DNA of 64,000 nt, taken from assembly GCA_963773835.1 (NCBI GenBank), contig CAVZCQ010000005.1, positions 1-64,000 on the forward strand, written 5' to 3'. Every line of letters begins with the position of its first letter. Position 1 is the stretch's first letter. The notes beneath the pieces are model-generated. The model saw nothing but the letters and a program-made list of their open reading frames with translations. It made no database searches and was not told the DNA's origin. Shown here one piece after another: positions 26,276 through 35,691 of the stretch. The stretch comes from JOPF136 sp963773835 (GTDB taxonomy: Bacteria > Acidobacteriota > Terriglobia > Acidiferrales > UBA7541). The position numbers and the translations under genes were made by a program.

Positions 26276-26908
26276 ATGCCAACTCGTGTTCTGCTTGCCG
26301 ACGATCACAGTGTGGTGCGCCAAGCTTTGAGACTTTTCTTGGACCGTGCGGGATTTCAAGTGGTCGGCGAGGCCTCAGAAGGCTATGAGGCCGTCCGGCT
26401 GGCAGCGAAGGAACGACCACAGGTGGCCGTTCTCGATATCACCATGCCACTCCTGAATGGACTCGACGCCGCCCGCGAGATCCTGAAATGTTCTCCCAAG
26501 ACGAAAGTAATCCTTCTGACCCAGCACGACGAAGATCATTATGTGACGGAAGCCCTCCGTGCCGGCGTGAAGGGATACGTCTTGAAGAACCAGGCGGCCA
26601 GCGACCTGGTCCAGGCGATCCAACAGGTCTGCCGAGAGGGGATCTACCTGAGCGCAAACATCTCGCGCGCGCTTGTCGAGGCACTGGCTTCCAAAACCGA
26701 GCTTCCGGCGGAACCTCTGACAGAGAGAGAGCGCCAAGTGGTCCAATTAATCGGAGAGGGAAAATCCACGCGGGAAATTGCCGCTGTGCTCGGCATCAGC
26801 ACGAAAACAGCGGAGTCGCACAGAACCCGGCTGATGCAAAAGCTCGATATTCACGAAACTGCCAGTCTGGTGCGCTATGCGATCCGGCGCGGCTTGGTTC
26901 AGCCCTAG
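26276..26908 (+). CDS. NarL/LuxR-family response regulator
   Basis: A 210-residue regulator with receiver domain (LLADDHSVVRQA, phospho-aspartate in VAVLDITMPL, GYVLKNQA) and a LuxR HTH (LTERERQVVQLIGEGKSTRE, then ISTKTAESHRTRLMQKL). It has the same length as, and most residues in common with, the regulator at 59556-60188, which sits next to its own kinase in the stressosome operon. No kinase gene is adjacent here. The paralogy suggests cross-talk or shared DNA targets. It has its own upstream region with motif copy B. Confidence 0.92.
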   Translation: MPTRVLLADDHSVVRQALRLFLDRAGFQVVGEASEGYEAVRLAAKERPQVAVLDITMPLLNGLDAAREILKCSPKTKVILLTQHDEDHYVTEALRAGVKGYVLKNQAASDLVQAIQQVCREGIYLSANISRALVEALASKTELPAEPLTERERQVVQLIGEGKSTREIAAVLGISTKTAESHRTRLMQKLDIHETASLVRYAIRRGLVQP

Positions 26909-26992
26909 GTGATACAAAGCCAGAGGACGCACGCGCCCACCGCTCAGGCATTTCTTTACTGATCCTTGAGGAAAACACCCCCTTGTGGCCGG

Positions 26993-27105
26993 CCAGAAGC
27001 GTCCTACGCTGAGACATGGCAAGGATGGCCGCCTTCGCGAAAAGCCGCCACCACACCCTGATGGCCCAAGAACCCGTGTTTCGCGAAGGCGGCCGCCAGA
27101 AGCGT
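26993..27105. repeat. Small element: 10-bp direct repeats around a 16-bp inverted repeat
   Basis: CCAGAAGCGT occurs at 26993-27002 and again at 27096-27105. Between them, 93 nt contain a perfect 16-bp inverted repeat: GGCCGCCTTCGCGAAA (27027-27042) and TTTCGCGAAGGCGGCC (27079-27094) with a 36-nt spacer. The layout resembles a small non-autonomous insertion with target duplication, or a structured regulatory hairpin. It lies between the regulator at 26276 and the small gene at 27152. Confidence 0.55.
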
Positions 27106-27151
27106 TGAGCGGGAGAGAGGGGAACAGGAGTCCCCGGGAGAAGGAGCGGAA

Positions 27152-27607
27152 ATGATTTCGGCGCATGAGAAAGCGGCAGGACTGGCGGCCGATCCCTTAC
27201 CCGTCGGGGCCCTGATCCGCGACCTGTCGGTCCTGCTGGCGATGGCGTATCGCCGCGCCCCGCTGCCCATATCGCCAGGCATGGTCCGGTGGTTTGCGAG
27301 CCGTAGCGGGCCTGAAGTCGTACTTGAATTAGGAAGCGTCGTGCGGCGTTGCCTGCTGCTTGGCGATGAAACTCTGGTTCTCCGCGAACTCAGGAAATAC
27401 GCAACTCTGTCCGAAGAAGTCTCGACAGACCTGTTGGACGACAGCAGTGGAAACCCTGGTTCGGTGAATGATGCCCGCCGTTCATTGAATCAAGAAGCAC
27501 ACCCAGTGGCCCCCCATCCGCTCAAGGGAAGTGGAAGCCAATCGGCGCGGCAGTTGAGGATGGGAGTCCGGGCATGCTACCCCCCAGCGCGGAGAGGTAA
27601 CTCGTGA
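27152..27607 (+). CDS. Hypothetical protein
   Basis: A 151-residue ORF starting at ATG 27152 with a good AAGGAG ribosome site five to six nt upstream. Residues 1-95 look helical (VGALIRDLSVLLAMAYRRAP, VLELGSVVRRCLLLGDE). The C-terminal 50 residues are of low quality, and a minus-strand ORF (27522-27785) overlaps that part, so the true gene may be shorter or frameshifted. No family is recognised. Confidence 0.4.
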   Translation: MISAHEKAAGLAADPLPVGALIRDLSVLLAMAYRRAPLPISPGMVRWFASRSGPEVVLELGSVVRRCLLLGDETLVLRELRKYATLSEEVSTDLLDDSSGNPGSVNDARRSLNQEAHPVAPHPLKGSGSQSARQLRMGVRACYPPARRGNS

Positions 27608-28145
27608 CCTGGGCGATTTCCTGCGGACGAAGCTGGGATGAGCGGCGTGCGGATAAACGGACAGAGTTCGGTCCATTCCAGTAACCCATGAGCCGCGCGC
27701 ACACTGCGTCCATATCCTGGTTTGCGCAATTCTCTTGCTTGCGCATTCCCTGGCCGCCTGCCAAGCGCCCGGCAGCTCGTCGCAAAAATCCAAAGCTGGC
27801 AGCGGATCTGAAACGCTAAAAATGCCGACGTGCAAAACTGAACGCCCTGAGAATTGAGATGGAGTTCGCCGGGCCGTTGACCACTCGCCGAGAGAAGAAT
27901 TCCTCAGAAATATTTTGAATTACGACCGCTCCGTTCTCTAGGGAATTGTCCGCTGCGATCTTTCAGGTTTAGACCGGATTGTGAAGGGAATCTGCATCCA
28001 CTAGCGTGCAACAGAGGCCAGATTCCCCAGCGGTCAGCAAAGTTTGCCGAGCTGAGGGACGTGTTTCGGGGAGTCTAGGCCTTAGCAGTACAAGGACTCC
28101 AACCGGATTGGGACTCCAACGGCGGTAGCTTCTCAGGAGGGGAAA
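27608..28145. other. Leader region of the exopolysaccharide operon
   Basis: About 540 nt before the NusG-like gene. I see no convincing gene. It contains bipartite motif copy A (27941-27981) and should hold the operon promoter. A NusG-like first gene implies that a transcript element near here recruits it, but I cannot identify an ops-type sequence. Confidence 0.4.
27941..27981 (+). promoter_or_regulatory. Bipartite motif copy A (upstream of exopolysaccharide operon)
   Basis: Left box GGGAATTGTCC (27941-27951), 21 nt, right box ACCGGATTG (27973-27981), about 165 nt upstream of the NusG-like gene at 28146. Confidence 0.45.
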
Positions 28146-28712
28146 ATGGACATGCGGAGTCAGACGTTGCCTTGGTTCGCAATCCTCGCCAGGACCGGCA
28201 GAGAAAAACGTGCAACCTTACTGCTGGAAAAGTCCGGCTATGAGTGCTACCTGCCCGTCAGCAGATGCACTCGAAAGTGGTCCGATCGCCTGAAAGAGAT
28301 CGCAGTGCCACTGTTCCCCGGGTACTTTTTTTGCCGGATGAATCCGGAGAATCGCTTGCCGGTATTGATGACCCCGGGAGTGTTTCAGATTGTTGGGAGG
28401 GGCAGAACACCAATTCCCGTCGAAGAGCAGGAGATCAACGCAATCCAGTGCGCAGGAAAGAGCGGCCTATCGACAATACCCTGGCCGTACCTGCAAATCG
28501 GCCATGTCGCGCGGATCGAAGCCGGGCCCCTGCGCGGTATGACCGGAATCGTGATTGGAATCAAGTCGGGGTTGAAGCTGGTGCTATCCGTTCATTTGCT
28601 GCAGCGCTCGATCGCCGTCGAAATTGACCGCAGTTGGATTGGCGCCGCATATCCCCTCATGCCCACGACAAATCAGACAGCGGCGGGTGCGGTTCACTTC
28701 CCGTCCTTTTGA
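28146..28712 (+). CDS. NusG-like transcription antiterminator (UpxY/RfaH type)
   Basis: A 188-residue specialised NusG paralog. The NGN domain covers about residues 8-105 (WFAILARTGREKRATLLLEK, then LFPGYFFCRM and the GVFQIVG turn). A KOW domain follows (about 118-160: GHVARIEAGPLRGMTGIVIG). Such proteins bind RNA polymerase and stop premature termination in long surface-polysaccharide operons. It is the first gene of the locus, with GGAGG at 28135-28139 before ATG 28146. Confidence 0.9.
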   Translation: MDMRSQTLPWFAILARTGREKRATLLLEKSGYECYLPVSRCTRKWSDRLKEIAVPLFPGYFFCRMNPENRLPVLMTPGVFQIVGRGRTPIPVEEQEINAIQCAGKSGLSTIPWPYLQIGHVARIEAGPLRGMTGIVIGIKSGLKLVLSVHLLQRSIAVEIDRSWIGAAYPLMPTTNQTAAGAVHFPSF

Positions 28713-28845
28713 TCCAAACAAGCGGGGAGCCGCACAAGGTCCTTCCTGCAAGCTTACCGCGCTGGATTGACAGCTTGGGACGGACCGTCTCTGTCGGCAG
28801 AACGAGATCAGGGTGAAATCGTTAGCGAAGTCGAAGGAGAATTCC

Positions 28846-29292
28846 ATGAGCCGTTTTTTTCGTCTGATGACAACGCTTTCTATATTTCTAACTCTTCTGT
28901 CCTGCGCCTGCTACGCCGGCATCGCCTGGGCGCACCTCCGGAGTGACAGGCAAACTCTCAGGCGCGGAGTACTCGTGCCAGCGAGCATCCAACCTCATGA
29001 TGCCATCGCGATTGACGCACGAATGCTCAGCAGAGTCAGCGAGGCAATTGTAATGACGCCCGAGCCTGTAACTCTGGCGTTGTTCGGCTCTGGTCTGACC
29101 CTGGCCGGAGTTGTGCTGCTCGGCGTGTCCCGGCGGACAAAGTTGTCCGTGAGCGCGCGGGATGCACACTGGGCCGTTGACACGAACTGCGTGGAACTCG
29201 CCCGCGGTGCTCGAGGCATCCAAGATCGCGGTCCACATTTTCCTGCCGCCGGCCGATTGGCCACCACTTTCATGTCTTCAGGATCCAAGTGA
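28846..29292 (+). CDS. Exported PEP-CTERM-like small protein
   Basis: A 148-residue protein with an N-terminal signal or anchor segment (about residues 6-28). Residues about 70-100 carry a PEP-CTERM-like sorting motif: TPEPVTLALFGSGLTLAGVV, continuing into LLGVSRRTK, that is Pro-Glu-Pro, a hydrophobic span and a basic patch. This motif is recognised by exosortases in exopolysaccharide-producing bacteria. About 49 residues follow the basic patch, whereas the motif is normally at the very C-terminus. ATG 28846 is preferred because AGGAG lies seven nt upstream. No exosortase gene is in the window. Confidence 0.6.
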   Translation: MSRFFRLMTTLSIFLTLLSCACYAGIAWAHLRSDRQTLRRGVLVPASIQPHDAIAIDARMLSRVSEAIVMTPEPVTLALFGSGLTLAGVVLLGVSRRTKLSVSARDAHWAVDTNCVELARGARGIQDRGPHFPAAGRLATTFMSSGSK

Positions 29293-29328
29293 CCTCAAGT
29301 CCGCTCCCCAGCGGGGATAACCCCAAAC

Positions 29329-30708
29329 GTGGTCCGCCTATTCAACGTCTACTATCCCTTGCGCAGCCTTGTGCTGCTGTGGGGCGAGGCATTGGTGATT
29401 TGCGGCTCGTTCCTTGTGGCGTCGCGAATCGAATTCGGCCCCAACTCCTACTTTGTGCTGAACTTCCAGAACGGCTACTACAAGATTCTGGCGGTAACCG
29501 TGCTAGCCCTCATTTGTTCCCACTGTTTCGATCTCTATGAACCAGAACGCCTGGCTGAGGGGAGTCTCGTCTATTTCAGGCTCTTGGTGGTGGTGGGGAC
29601 CTTTTCGATGGTCCTGGCCGCAGTGGAGTTCTGCTTTCCACGTTTCATGCTGGGGAAACATGCCCTCCTGCTGGGACTGGTCATCTTGACAGCTGCGCTC
29701 ATGACCTGGCGATCGGGCTTTGGCTGGCTGATTCGCCTGCCTCGCCTGACGGAACGCATTTACGTTCTCGGCGACGGCAAGCTCGCGCAACGCCTGGTGC
29801 AAGCAATAGGGAGCCGGCCCGACCTGGGAATGGAAGTCGCGGGGTGGGCGAAGGCTTTGTCGAATGGATCCAGCATCCGCAAAACCCTGGAGAGCAACAT
29901 CGCAGCGGTTCTGAAGAACAGCCGGCCGATCAGCCGAATTGTTCTGGCGATGCCAGACAGGCGCGGGACCATTCCCGTGCGGCAATTACTTACGCTGCGT
30001 CTAAGCGGGGTGAGGGTGGAAGATGCGACAACGCTCTTTGAAAAAATCACGGGAAAGATTGAGATCGAGGATCTTCATCCGAGCTGGCTCATCCTATCGG
30101 ATGGGTTTTGCATAAACTCCGCATTCGTGGCGGCCCAGAGCGCGATTTCCATACTGATCTGCCTTGCGTGCCTTGTTCTGCTGCTTCCACTCTTGTTGCT
30201 CATCGCTGTAGCCATCAAAGCGACTTCACGCGGTCCCGTGTTGTACGGTCAAAAGCGCGTCGGCCGCAATGACGTGGTGTTCACCTGCTACAAGTTTCGA
30301 ACCATGAGAGCCGACGCGGAGGCCAGGACAGGCCCCGTGTGGGCTGGAGACGATGATCCGCGGATAACGTCCGTGGGGCGAATTCTGAGGAAAGCCAGGC
30401 TCGACGAGCTTCCGCAGTTGTGGAACGTGGTGAAGGGAGAGATGGCGCTTGTCGGTCCGCGTCCCGAACGTCCCGAGTTCGTTCAATGGCTCAGCGCGTC
30501 AATCCCTTACTACAACCTGCGTCACGTGGTTCTGCCGGGCATCACGGGCTGGGCTCAAGTGAACTACAGATACGGCAGCTCGGTCGAGGACGCCAAAGAG
30601 AAGCTCAAATACGACTTGTTCTACATCAAGAATATGTCCTTCGGGCTGGATCTGATGACGCTCCTGTACACGACGAAGGTGGTCTTTCTGGGACGGGGAG
30701 CGAAATAG
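29329..30708 (+). CDS. Initiating sugar-phosphate transferase (EpsB/WbaP-like)
   Basis: A 459-residue polyprenyl-phosphate sugar transferase. Four N-terminal membrane spans (about 10-125) and a nucleotide-binding-like middle domain (RIYVLGDGKLAQRLVQAIG) precede a further span (about 265-290). The catalytic bacterial sugar transferase domain has KRVGRNDVVFTCYKFRTMRA, LRKARLDELPQLWNVVKGEM, LVGPRPERPEF and GITGWAQVNYRYG. It loads the first sugar onto undecaprenyl phosphate. This architecture is the one linked with PEP-CTERM/exosortase loci, which fits the gene upstream. Start is GTG 29329, 36 nt after the previous stop. Confidence 0.9.
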   Translation: MVRLFNVYYPLRSLVLLWGEALVICGSFLVASRIEFGPNSYFVLNFQNGYYKILAVTVLALICSHCFDLYEPERLAEGSLVYFRLLVVVGTFSMVLAAVEFCFPRFMLGKHALLLGLVILTAALMTWRSGFGWLIRLPRLTERIYVLGDGKLAQRLVQAIGSRPDLGMEVAGWAKALSNGSSIRKTLESNIAAVLKNSRPISRIVLAMPDRRGTIPVRQLLTLRLSGVRVEDATTLFEKITGKIEIEDLHPSWLILSDGFCINSAFVAAQSAISILICLACLVLLLPLLLLIAVAIKATSRGPVLYGQKRVGRNDVVFTCYKFRTMRADAEARTGPVWAGDDDPRITSVGRILRKARLDELPQLWNVVKGEMALVGPRPERPEFVQWLSASIPYYNLRHVVLPGITGWAQVNYRYGSSVEDAKEKLKYDLFYIKNMSFGLDLMTLLYTTKVVFLGRGAK

Positions 30709-30738
30709 CCGGCCAGCGTGGCCGCAAGCGCTGAGCGC

Positions 30739-31746
30739 ATGTTTACGCCCATGAATAAATTGGGACTTATTTCCGTCAGCTTGACACTTCTCTTTTTCAC
30801 CGCGGATGCTGCCGCGCAAGTGCCTTCGCCGCCGCAGCCAGATGGACTGAAGGCGAAATGCGGCAGCCAGGTGCGCTCCACTTACCTGCTGGGACCCGAT
30901 GACCAGCTGGAGATTTCCGGGCCTGAATTAACTGATTTCGCCAATAAGCCGCTACGGATTGACGGCGACGGAGACATACAGGCGCCGCTCGTGGGACGCG
31001 TGCACGTGTCCGGGTTGACCGTGCAGCAGACCGAGCAAGAGCTCAACAAACTCCTGAGCGCTTACATTCGTCACCCGCAAGCTGTGGTAAGCGTGGTGGA
31101 AGTCCGGAGTCAGCCGGTTTCTGTCCTAGGCGCAGTCAACGCACCGGGGGTTCACCAAGTGCAGGGACACAAGACCTTGCTCGAGATGCTGGCACTCGCC
31201 GGCGGGATACGGCCGGACGCAGGGTACAGCATCCGTATCACTCGGGAACTGGAGTGGGGCTGTATCCCCCTGCCGAAGGCGCAGCTCGACGCCTCGGGCC
31301 GGTTCAGCGTGGCTGAGGTCAACTTGAAAAAAATCATGGAGGCCACAGATCCTGAGGAGAACATTCAGATATTCCCCCATGACGTCATCTCGGTTCCCAA
31401 GGCGGAAATGGTGTATGTAATCGGTGAGGTGGGGCGCTCGGGCGGCTTCGTTCTTGGCGAACACCAGACCATGTCTGTCCTGCAAGCGCTTGCGCTAGCC
31501 GAAGGGCTCGGCCGGACCGCTGACGCACGGCATGCCCGAATCCTGCGGCTGGACCGCAGCGCCGGTCAGCGCGTGGAGATGGCCGTGGATGTGAAGGGCA
31601 TCCTCAGCGGAAAAGAGCGAGACGTCCGGCTCCAGGGTGACGACATTTTGTTCGTCCCTGGCAGCACGGGTAAGAGGGCTGCCCTGCGTGCCCTTGAAGC
31701 AGCGATTCAAACGGGAACAGGTTTGGCCATCTGGCGCACGCCTTGA
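30739..31746 (+). CDS. Polysaccharide export outer-membrane protein (Wza-like)
   Basis: A 335-residue exported protein. A signal peptide (about residues 5-28, ending AAA-Q) is followed by the polysaccharide export domain (about 50-130: YLLGPDDQLEISG, DGDGDIQAPLVGRVHVSGLT) and two SLBB beta-grasp domains (VSVLGAVNAPGVHQVQGHKT and VYVIGEVGRSGGFVLGEHQ). It forms the outer-membrane channel for the polymer. No lipobox cysteine follows the signal. Start among ATG 30739 and ATG 30751 is uncertain. Its stop abuts the next gene (TGATG). Confidence 0.9.
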   Translation: MFTPMNKLGLISVSLTLLFFTADAAAQVPSPPQPDGLKAKCGSQVRSTYLLGPDDQLEISGPELTDFANKPLRIDGDGDIQAPLVGRVHVSGLTVQQTEQELNKLLSAYIRHPQAVVSVVEVRSQPVSVLGAVNAPGVHQVQGHKTLLEMLALAGGIRPDAGYSIRITRELEWGCIPLPKAQLDASGRFSVAEVNLKKIMEATDPEENIQIFPHDVISVPKAEMVYVIGEVGRSGGFVLGEHQTMSVLQALALAEGLGRTADARHARILRLDRSAGQRVEMAVDVKGILSGKERDVRLQGDDILFVPGSTGKRAALRALEAAIQTGTGLAIWRTP

Positions 31747-34085
31747 TGGCGTGTTTGAGGCACATCATGAAAGACTCCGAATTTCCTCTCCAAAATACTG
31801 AGGGACACTTGACCGGATTCGGCCCGCGGGCGGAGCAGCGTCCCGCGGTGTACAGGTATTATGCGGAGCCGCCTTCGGCGGAAACAGCCGCTTCGCCGGG
31901 CTACGACAGTCTCACGGATTACTGGCGCATTCTTTTCCGCCACAGGAAGACACTCGTAAGGTTTGCCCTGGGGGGCCTGCTCGCAGCCATAGTGATCAGC
32001 CTGTTGCAGACACGGATTTACCGCGTCAGGACCTCCCTAGAGATCCAAGGTACCAACGTGCTGGACACGAAGGGCGTCCCCGGTTCCGCCGTGAGCTACG
32101 CCTTACCCGAGTCGTACGTGGAGACACAGGTCAAGCTTCTGCAGAGCGAATCCCTGCTGGAGCACGTGATCGACAAACTGAAGCTCCATAAAAAGCAGCC
32201 GGCAACCGGCTGGCGGGCTTTCGCGTCGCGCGTGCAGCGCATGTTCAAATCGTCTCAAGGCTCGCTCCTCTCAGAAAGGGAGGATTTGATCCGGCAGATA
32301 CAACGCAATCTGACTGTGCGGACTTCCGGTAACTCGGGCTTGCTGGAGGTGTTGTATGAGTCGCCGGATCCCCACCAGGCCGCGGACGTTGCGAATACGC
32401 TGGTCAGCGAGTTCATCGAACGAAGCCAGGAGGAAAGGTGGAAATCCGCCGAGGGCACCGCCGAGTGGCTCACGAACCACCTGGACATCATGAAGGCCCA
32501 GTTGGAACAGTCCGAGGCGCAGCTTCAGGATTACGCGCGCACTTCCGGGCTGTCGCTTATGTCGGAGAAGGAAAACTTGGTGGAGAATCGACTCAAAGAA
32601 TTACAAGACGAGCTCTCCAAAGCCCAGGCCGACCGCATCGCTGATCAGGCGAAATTCGAAGAGGCGAAGAGAAAGCCAGCCGATTCCCTGCCGGAAATTA
32701 TGGAAGACCCGACGATGCGCCAGTACCGCACGGAGCTGGCGACATTGCAGCAGCAGTATGCCGAACTCAGCGCAACGCTGACCCCGAAACACTACAAAGT
32801 GCAGCAGGTGCAAGCCCAGATCGACGAACTCAAGTCCGAGATTCAGAAGGAACGCGCCAACGTCCTGCGCCGCATCGGCAACGAGTACGCCGCCGCGCTC
32901 CGCCGGGAAACACTACTTTCCAACGCCCAAAGCGAGCAGGAGAAGATCGTAGCAGATCAATCCGAGAAGGCGATCCACTACGACACGCTGAAGCGCGACG
33001 TGGATTCGAACCGCCACCTCTACGAAGTGATGCTGCAGCGGGTTAAGGAAGCCAGCCTGGCGGCCGCGATGCGCGACAGCAATGCACTCGTCGTGGACCG
33101 CGCCAAGCCTCCGCTGCTCCCCTACCGTCCAAGCCTGCAAATGAACTCGGCGATAGGCCTGTTCAGCGGCGTGTTCCTGGGCTTTGGATTCGTGCTGATT
33201 CGGGAGCGTGTTGACCGCAGGATAAGCGCTCCGGGCGACGCGCAGGTTTATTTGGATTTACCGGAACTGGGGGTCATACCGATGGACGAAATTGCCGTCT
33301 CCCGGCAAGTGTCCAAGGGCCTGCATCCGCATCGCTCTGCTCCGGCGCTTCCCGTCTCGAGCGCTGATTGCCCCGAGCTAGCCACGTGGAAGCGCAAGCC
33401 ATCTTTGGTGGCTGAATGCGTCCGCACTACGCTGAGCTCTATTCTTTTGCCTAGCCAGAATGGAGACGGTCCCCGGTTCATTGTCCTCACAAGTCCATGC
33501 CCGGGGGATGGCAAGACAACCGTGGCTTGTAATCTCAGTATCGCGGTGGCAGATATCGGCCGCAAGGTGCTCCTGATCGACGGCGATTTGCGCCGGCCCA
33601 GGCTGCATAAAGTTTTTGGAGTGGACAACCACTGGGGTCTGAGTGACGTGCTGCGTGGAAACACCCCGCTTGAAACCGTTCCCATCGCACAGGTGGTTCA
33701 CGAAACCGAAGTCTCGGGGCTTTGCCTGCTGCCGGGGGGCAGTTGCGGTGTAACTCCATGGAATCTCTTTTATTCGCCGCGAATGTCGATGCTTTTGAAG
33801 CGACTGCGAACGGAGTTTGACATGATTCTGATGGACGCACCCCCGATGATCCATCTCGCCGATGCCCGCGTATTGGGCCGCCTCGCCGATGGCGTCATCC
33901 TGGTGATCCGCGCCGGACAAACCACGACCGAAAGCGCGTTATTCGCCCGTCAGCGTTTCGCCGAAGACGGCACGCGCGTTCTTGGCACCGTTCTAAACAG
34001 CTGGGATCCAAAGACCAGCGGACATTACGGCTACGGAAGCTACCTCAAAGACTCACGGTATTCAGACAGTTCGTCAACCAAATGA
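31746..34085 (+). CDS. Wzz-type chain-length protein fused to BY tyrosine kinase (Wzc-like)
   Basis: A 779-residue inner-membrane co-polymerase and kinase. The N-terminal Wzz domain has a membrane span near 75-95, a long periplasmic coiled coil (about 230-430) and a second span near 470. The cytosolic BY-kinase carries Walker A (PGDGKTTVACNLS), the extended Walker motif (VLLIDGDLRRP) and Walker B (MILMDAPPM). The C-terminus has the tyrosine cluster that is autophosphorylated (GHYGYGSYLKDSRYSDSS). It controls chain length with the Wza-like protein. ATG 31746 overlaps the previous stop; ATG 31767 has a better ribosome site (GAGG). Confidence 0.92.
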   Translation: MACLRHIMKDSEFPLQNTEGHLTGFGPRAEQRPAVYRYYAEPPSAETAASPGYDSLTDYWRILFRHRKTLVRFALGGLLAAIVISLLQTRIYRVRTSLEIQGTNVLDTKGVPGSAVSYALPESYVETQVKLLQSESLLEHVIDKLKLHKKQPATGWRAFASRVQRMFKSSQGSLLSEREDLIRQIQRNLTVRTSGNSGLLEVLYESPDPHQAADVANTLVSEFIERSQEERWKSAEGTAEWLTNHLDIMKAQLEQSEAQLQDYARTSGLSLMSEKENLVENRLKELQDELSKAQADRIADQAKFEEAKRKPADSLPEIMEDPTMRQYRTELATLQQQYAELSATLTPKHYKVQQVQAQIDELKSEIQKERANVLRRIGNEYAAALRRETLLSNAQSEQEKIVADQSEKAIHYDTLKRDVDSNRHLYEVMLQRVKEASLAAAMRDSNALVVDRAKPPLLPYRPSLQMNSAIGLFSGVFLGFGFVLIRERVDRRISAPGDAQVYLDLPELGVIPMDEIAVSRQVSKGLHPHRSAPALPVSSADCPELATWKRKPSLVAECVRTTLSSILLPSQNGDGPRFIVLTSPCPGDGKTTVACNLSIAVADIGRKVLLIDGDLRRPRLHKVFGVDNHWGLSDVLRGNTPLETVPIAQVVHETEVSGLCLLPGGSCGVTPWNLFYSPRMSMLLKRLRTEFDMILMDAPPMIHLADARVLGRLADGVILVIRAGQTTTESALFARQRFAEDGTRVLGTVLNSWDPKTSGHYGYGSYLKDSRYSDSSSTK

Positions 34086-34257
34086 TGGAACCGGCTCGCT
34101 CGATCAGCAGTCTCCGAACAAAGCAGAGGTCCTTGAACTAGAGTTCCTGCCGGAACAACCCCTCGTGAAGCAGCGTTGGGAACCGTCGGCCGCCCAGAAT
34201 GGATTGTTAACCATGCTGGGCAGTGTTTGCCACACATAGGAAAATTTACCTACTACT

Positions 34258-35691
34258 ATGCTCTTTGACTCGCCCGCGTATTTTGTCTTCCTGATTCCCG
34301 TTGTGCTGGGCTATTGGCTGTTGAATCGCCGCCAGCAGAACGTCTTTCTGCTGTTGGCGAGCTACTTCTTTTACGGCTGGTGGGATTGGCGCTTCCTCGC
34401 GCTGATGATCGGCAGCACAACAATGGATTTCCTGATTGCGCCGAAGGTTGCCCCCAGCCGTTTGGACACGAGCCGCAAGCAGTGGTTCATCTTCTCGCTG
34501 GTCTTGAATTTTTCCATTCTCGGAATATTTAAATACTTCAATTTCTTCGCAGACTCATTTTCGGCCACTCTCAACACAATGGGGGTACACAATATTCCGC
34601 TGCCCCTCATCCGTATCCTCCTTCCACCGGGAATCTCCTTCTATACCTTCCAAGAAGTCGCCTACATGGTGGACGTCTACAAGGGGAGACTGGAACCTGC
34701 GAAGTCGTTCGTCGAATATGGTTTATTCGTCAGCCTGTTCCCGCACCTGATCGCGGGCCCGATTCAAAGACCGGGGCATCTGCTCCCGCAGGTCCAGAGA
34801 GATCGTACCTTTGATGCAAACCGGTTTTTCGATGGTCTGATGCTGATTTTTTCCGGCCTCCTGCGCAAGTGCGTGATCGCAGACAATTGCGCTCTTCTGG
34901 CGAATGCGGCCTTTGGCGGCCAATTCGGGGCGCCAAACCTGTGGGTTGTTCTGATCGGAACATACGCCTTTGCGTGGCAAGTATATGGAGATTTCAGCGG
35001 CTATAGCGATATTGCCCGCGGCAGCGCTCAGTTGTTGGGATTCCATTTCATGGTGAACTTCTGGCAGCCTTACCTGGCGCACCGGCTACAAGATTTCTGG
35101 CGGCGTTGGCACATCAGCCTGAGCACCTGGCTGCGCGATTATCTGTACATTCCGCTGGGGGGCAGCGCCCACGGCGAACGGAACACCTACCGTAATCTAT
35201 TGATTACTATGGTCCTGGCAGGACTCTGGCATGGGGCGAACTGGACCTTTGTAGTGTTCGGGGCGATTCACGGCGTCGTCTTGGCTGTGGAGCGCTGGCT
35301 GCTGCCGACCAGAGCGAAGGCGGGAGGAGCCAAGCTGCCCCGACCCGCTCTCACGCTCCTCTCCTCCTGGCCACAGCGCATTCTAACCTTCAATATCTTT
35401 TGCCTCAGCCTGGCATTCTTCCGGGCCACGTCGCTGCGCGCGGCGATGCAGTTCCTGGCCGGAGTGTCGAATTTCGCCTGGCGGAGCGAGTACGCCACGG
35501 CGATCTTCATGCTGTGCCTCTTTTCCGTACCTTTGTTCCTGGTGGACTTGTTGCTGGAGAGCAGCAACCAGGAATACCTGCTTGCGAACGCGTCCTACGC
35601 CGTTCGGACAGCACTTGCGACTGCCGCTCTGGTAGTACTGGCATTCTTCTCGGGGAACAGTCTCAATGCATTCATCTATTTCCGATTCTAA
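34258..35691 (+). CDS. MBOAT O-acyltransferase (AlgI-like)
   Basis: A 477-residue polytopic membrane protein of the MBOAT family. Family motifs are VALPPGISFYTFQ-like (LLPPGISFYTFQEVAYMVD), the region FWRRWHISLSTWLRDYLYIP, and the catalytic histidine His325 in GLWHGANW. With an SGNH partner, AlgI-type proteins move acyl groups across the membrane to O-acetylate the polymer. The partner gene overlaps its end by 26 nt. Start ATG 34258 follows about 170 nt of non-coding sequence. Confidence 0.92.
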   Translation: MLFDSPAYFVFLIPVVLGYWLLNRRQQNVFLLLASYFFYGWWDWRFLALMIGSTTMDFLIAPKVAPSRLDTSRKQWFIFSLVLNFSILGIFKYFNFFADSFSATLNTMGVHNIPLPLIRILLPPGISFYTFQEVAYMVDVYKGRLEPAKSFVEYGLFVSLFPHLIAGPIQRPGHLLPQVQRDRTFDANRFFDGLMLIFSGLLRKCVIADNCALLANAAFGGQFGAPNLWVVLIGTYAFAWQVYGDFSGYSDIARGSAQLLGFHFMVNFWQPYLAHRLQDFWRRWHISLSTWLRDYLYIPLGGSAHGERNTYRNLLITMVLAGLWHGANWTFVVFGAIHGVVLAVERWLLPTRAKAGGAKLPRPALTLLSSWPQRILTFNIFCLSLAFFRATSLRAAMQFLAGVSNFAWRSEYATAIFMLCLFSVPLFLVDLLLESSNQEYLLANASYAVRTALATAALVVLAFFSGNSLNAFIYFRF

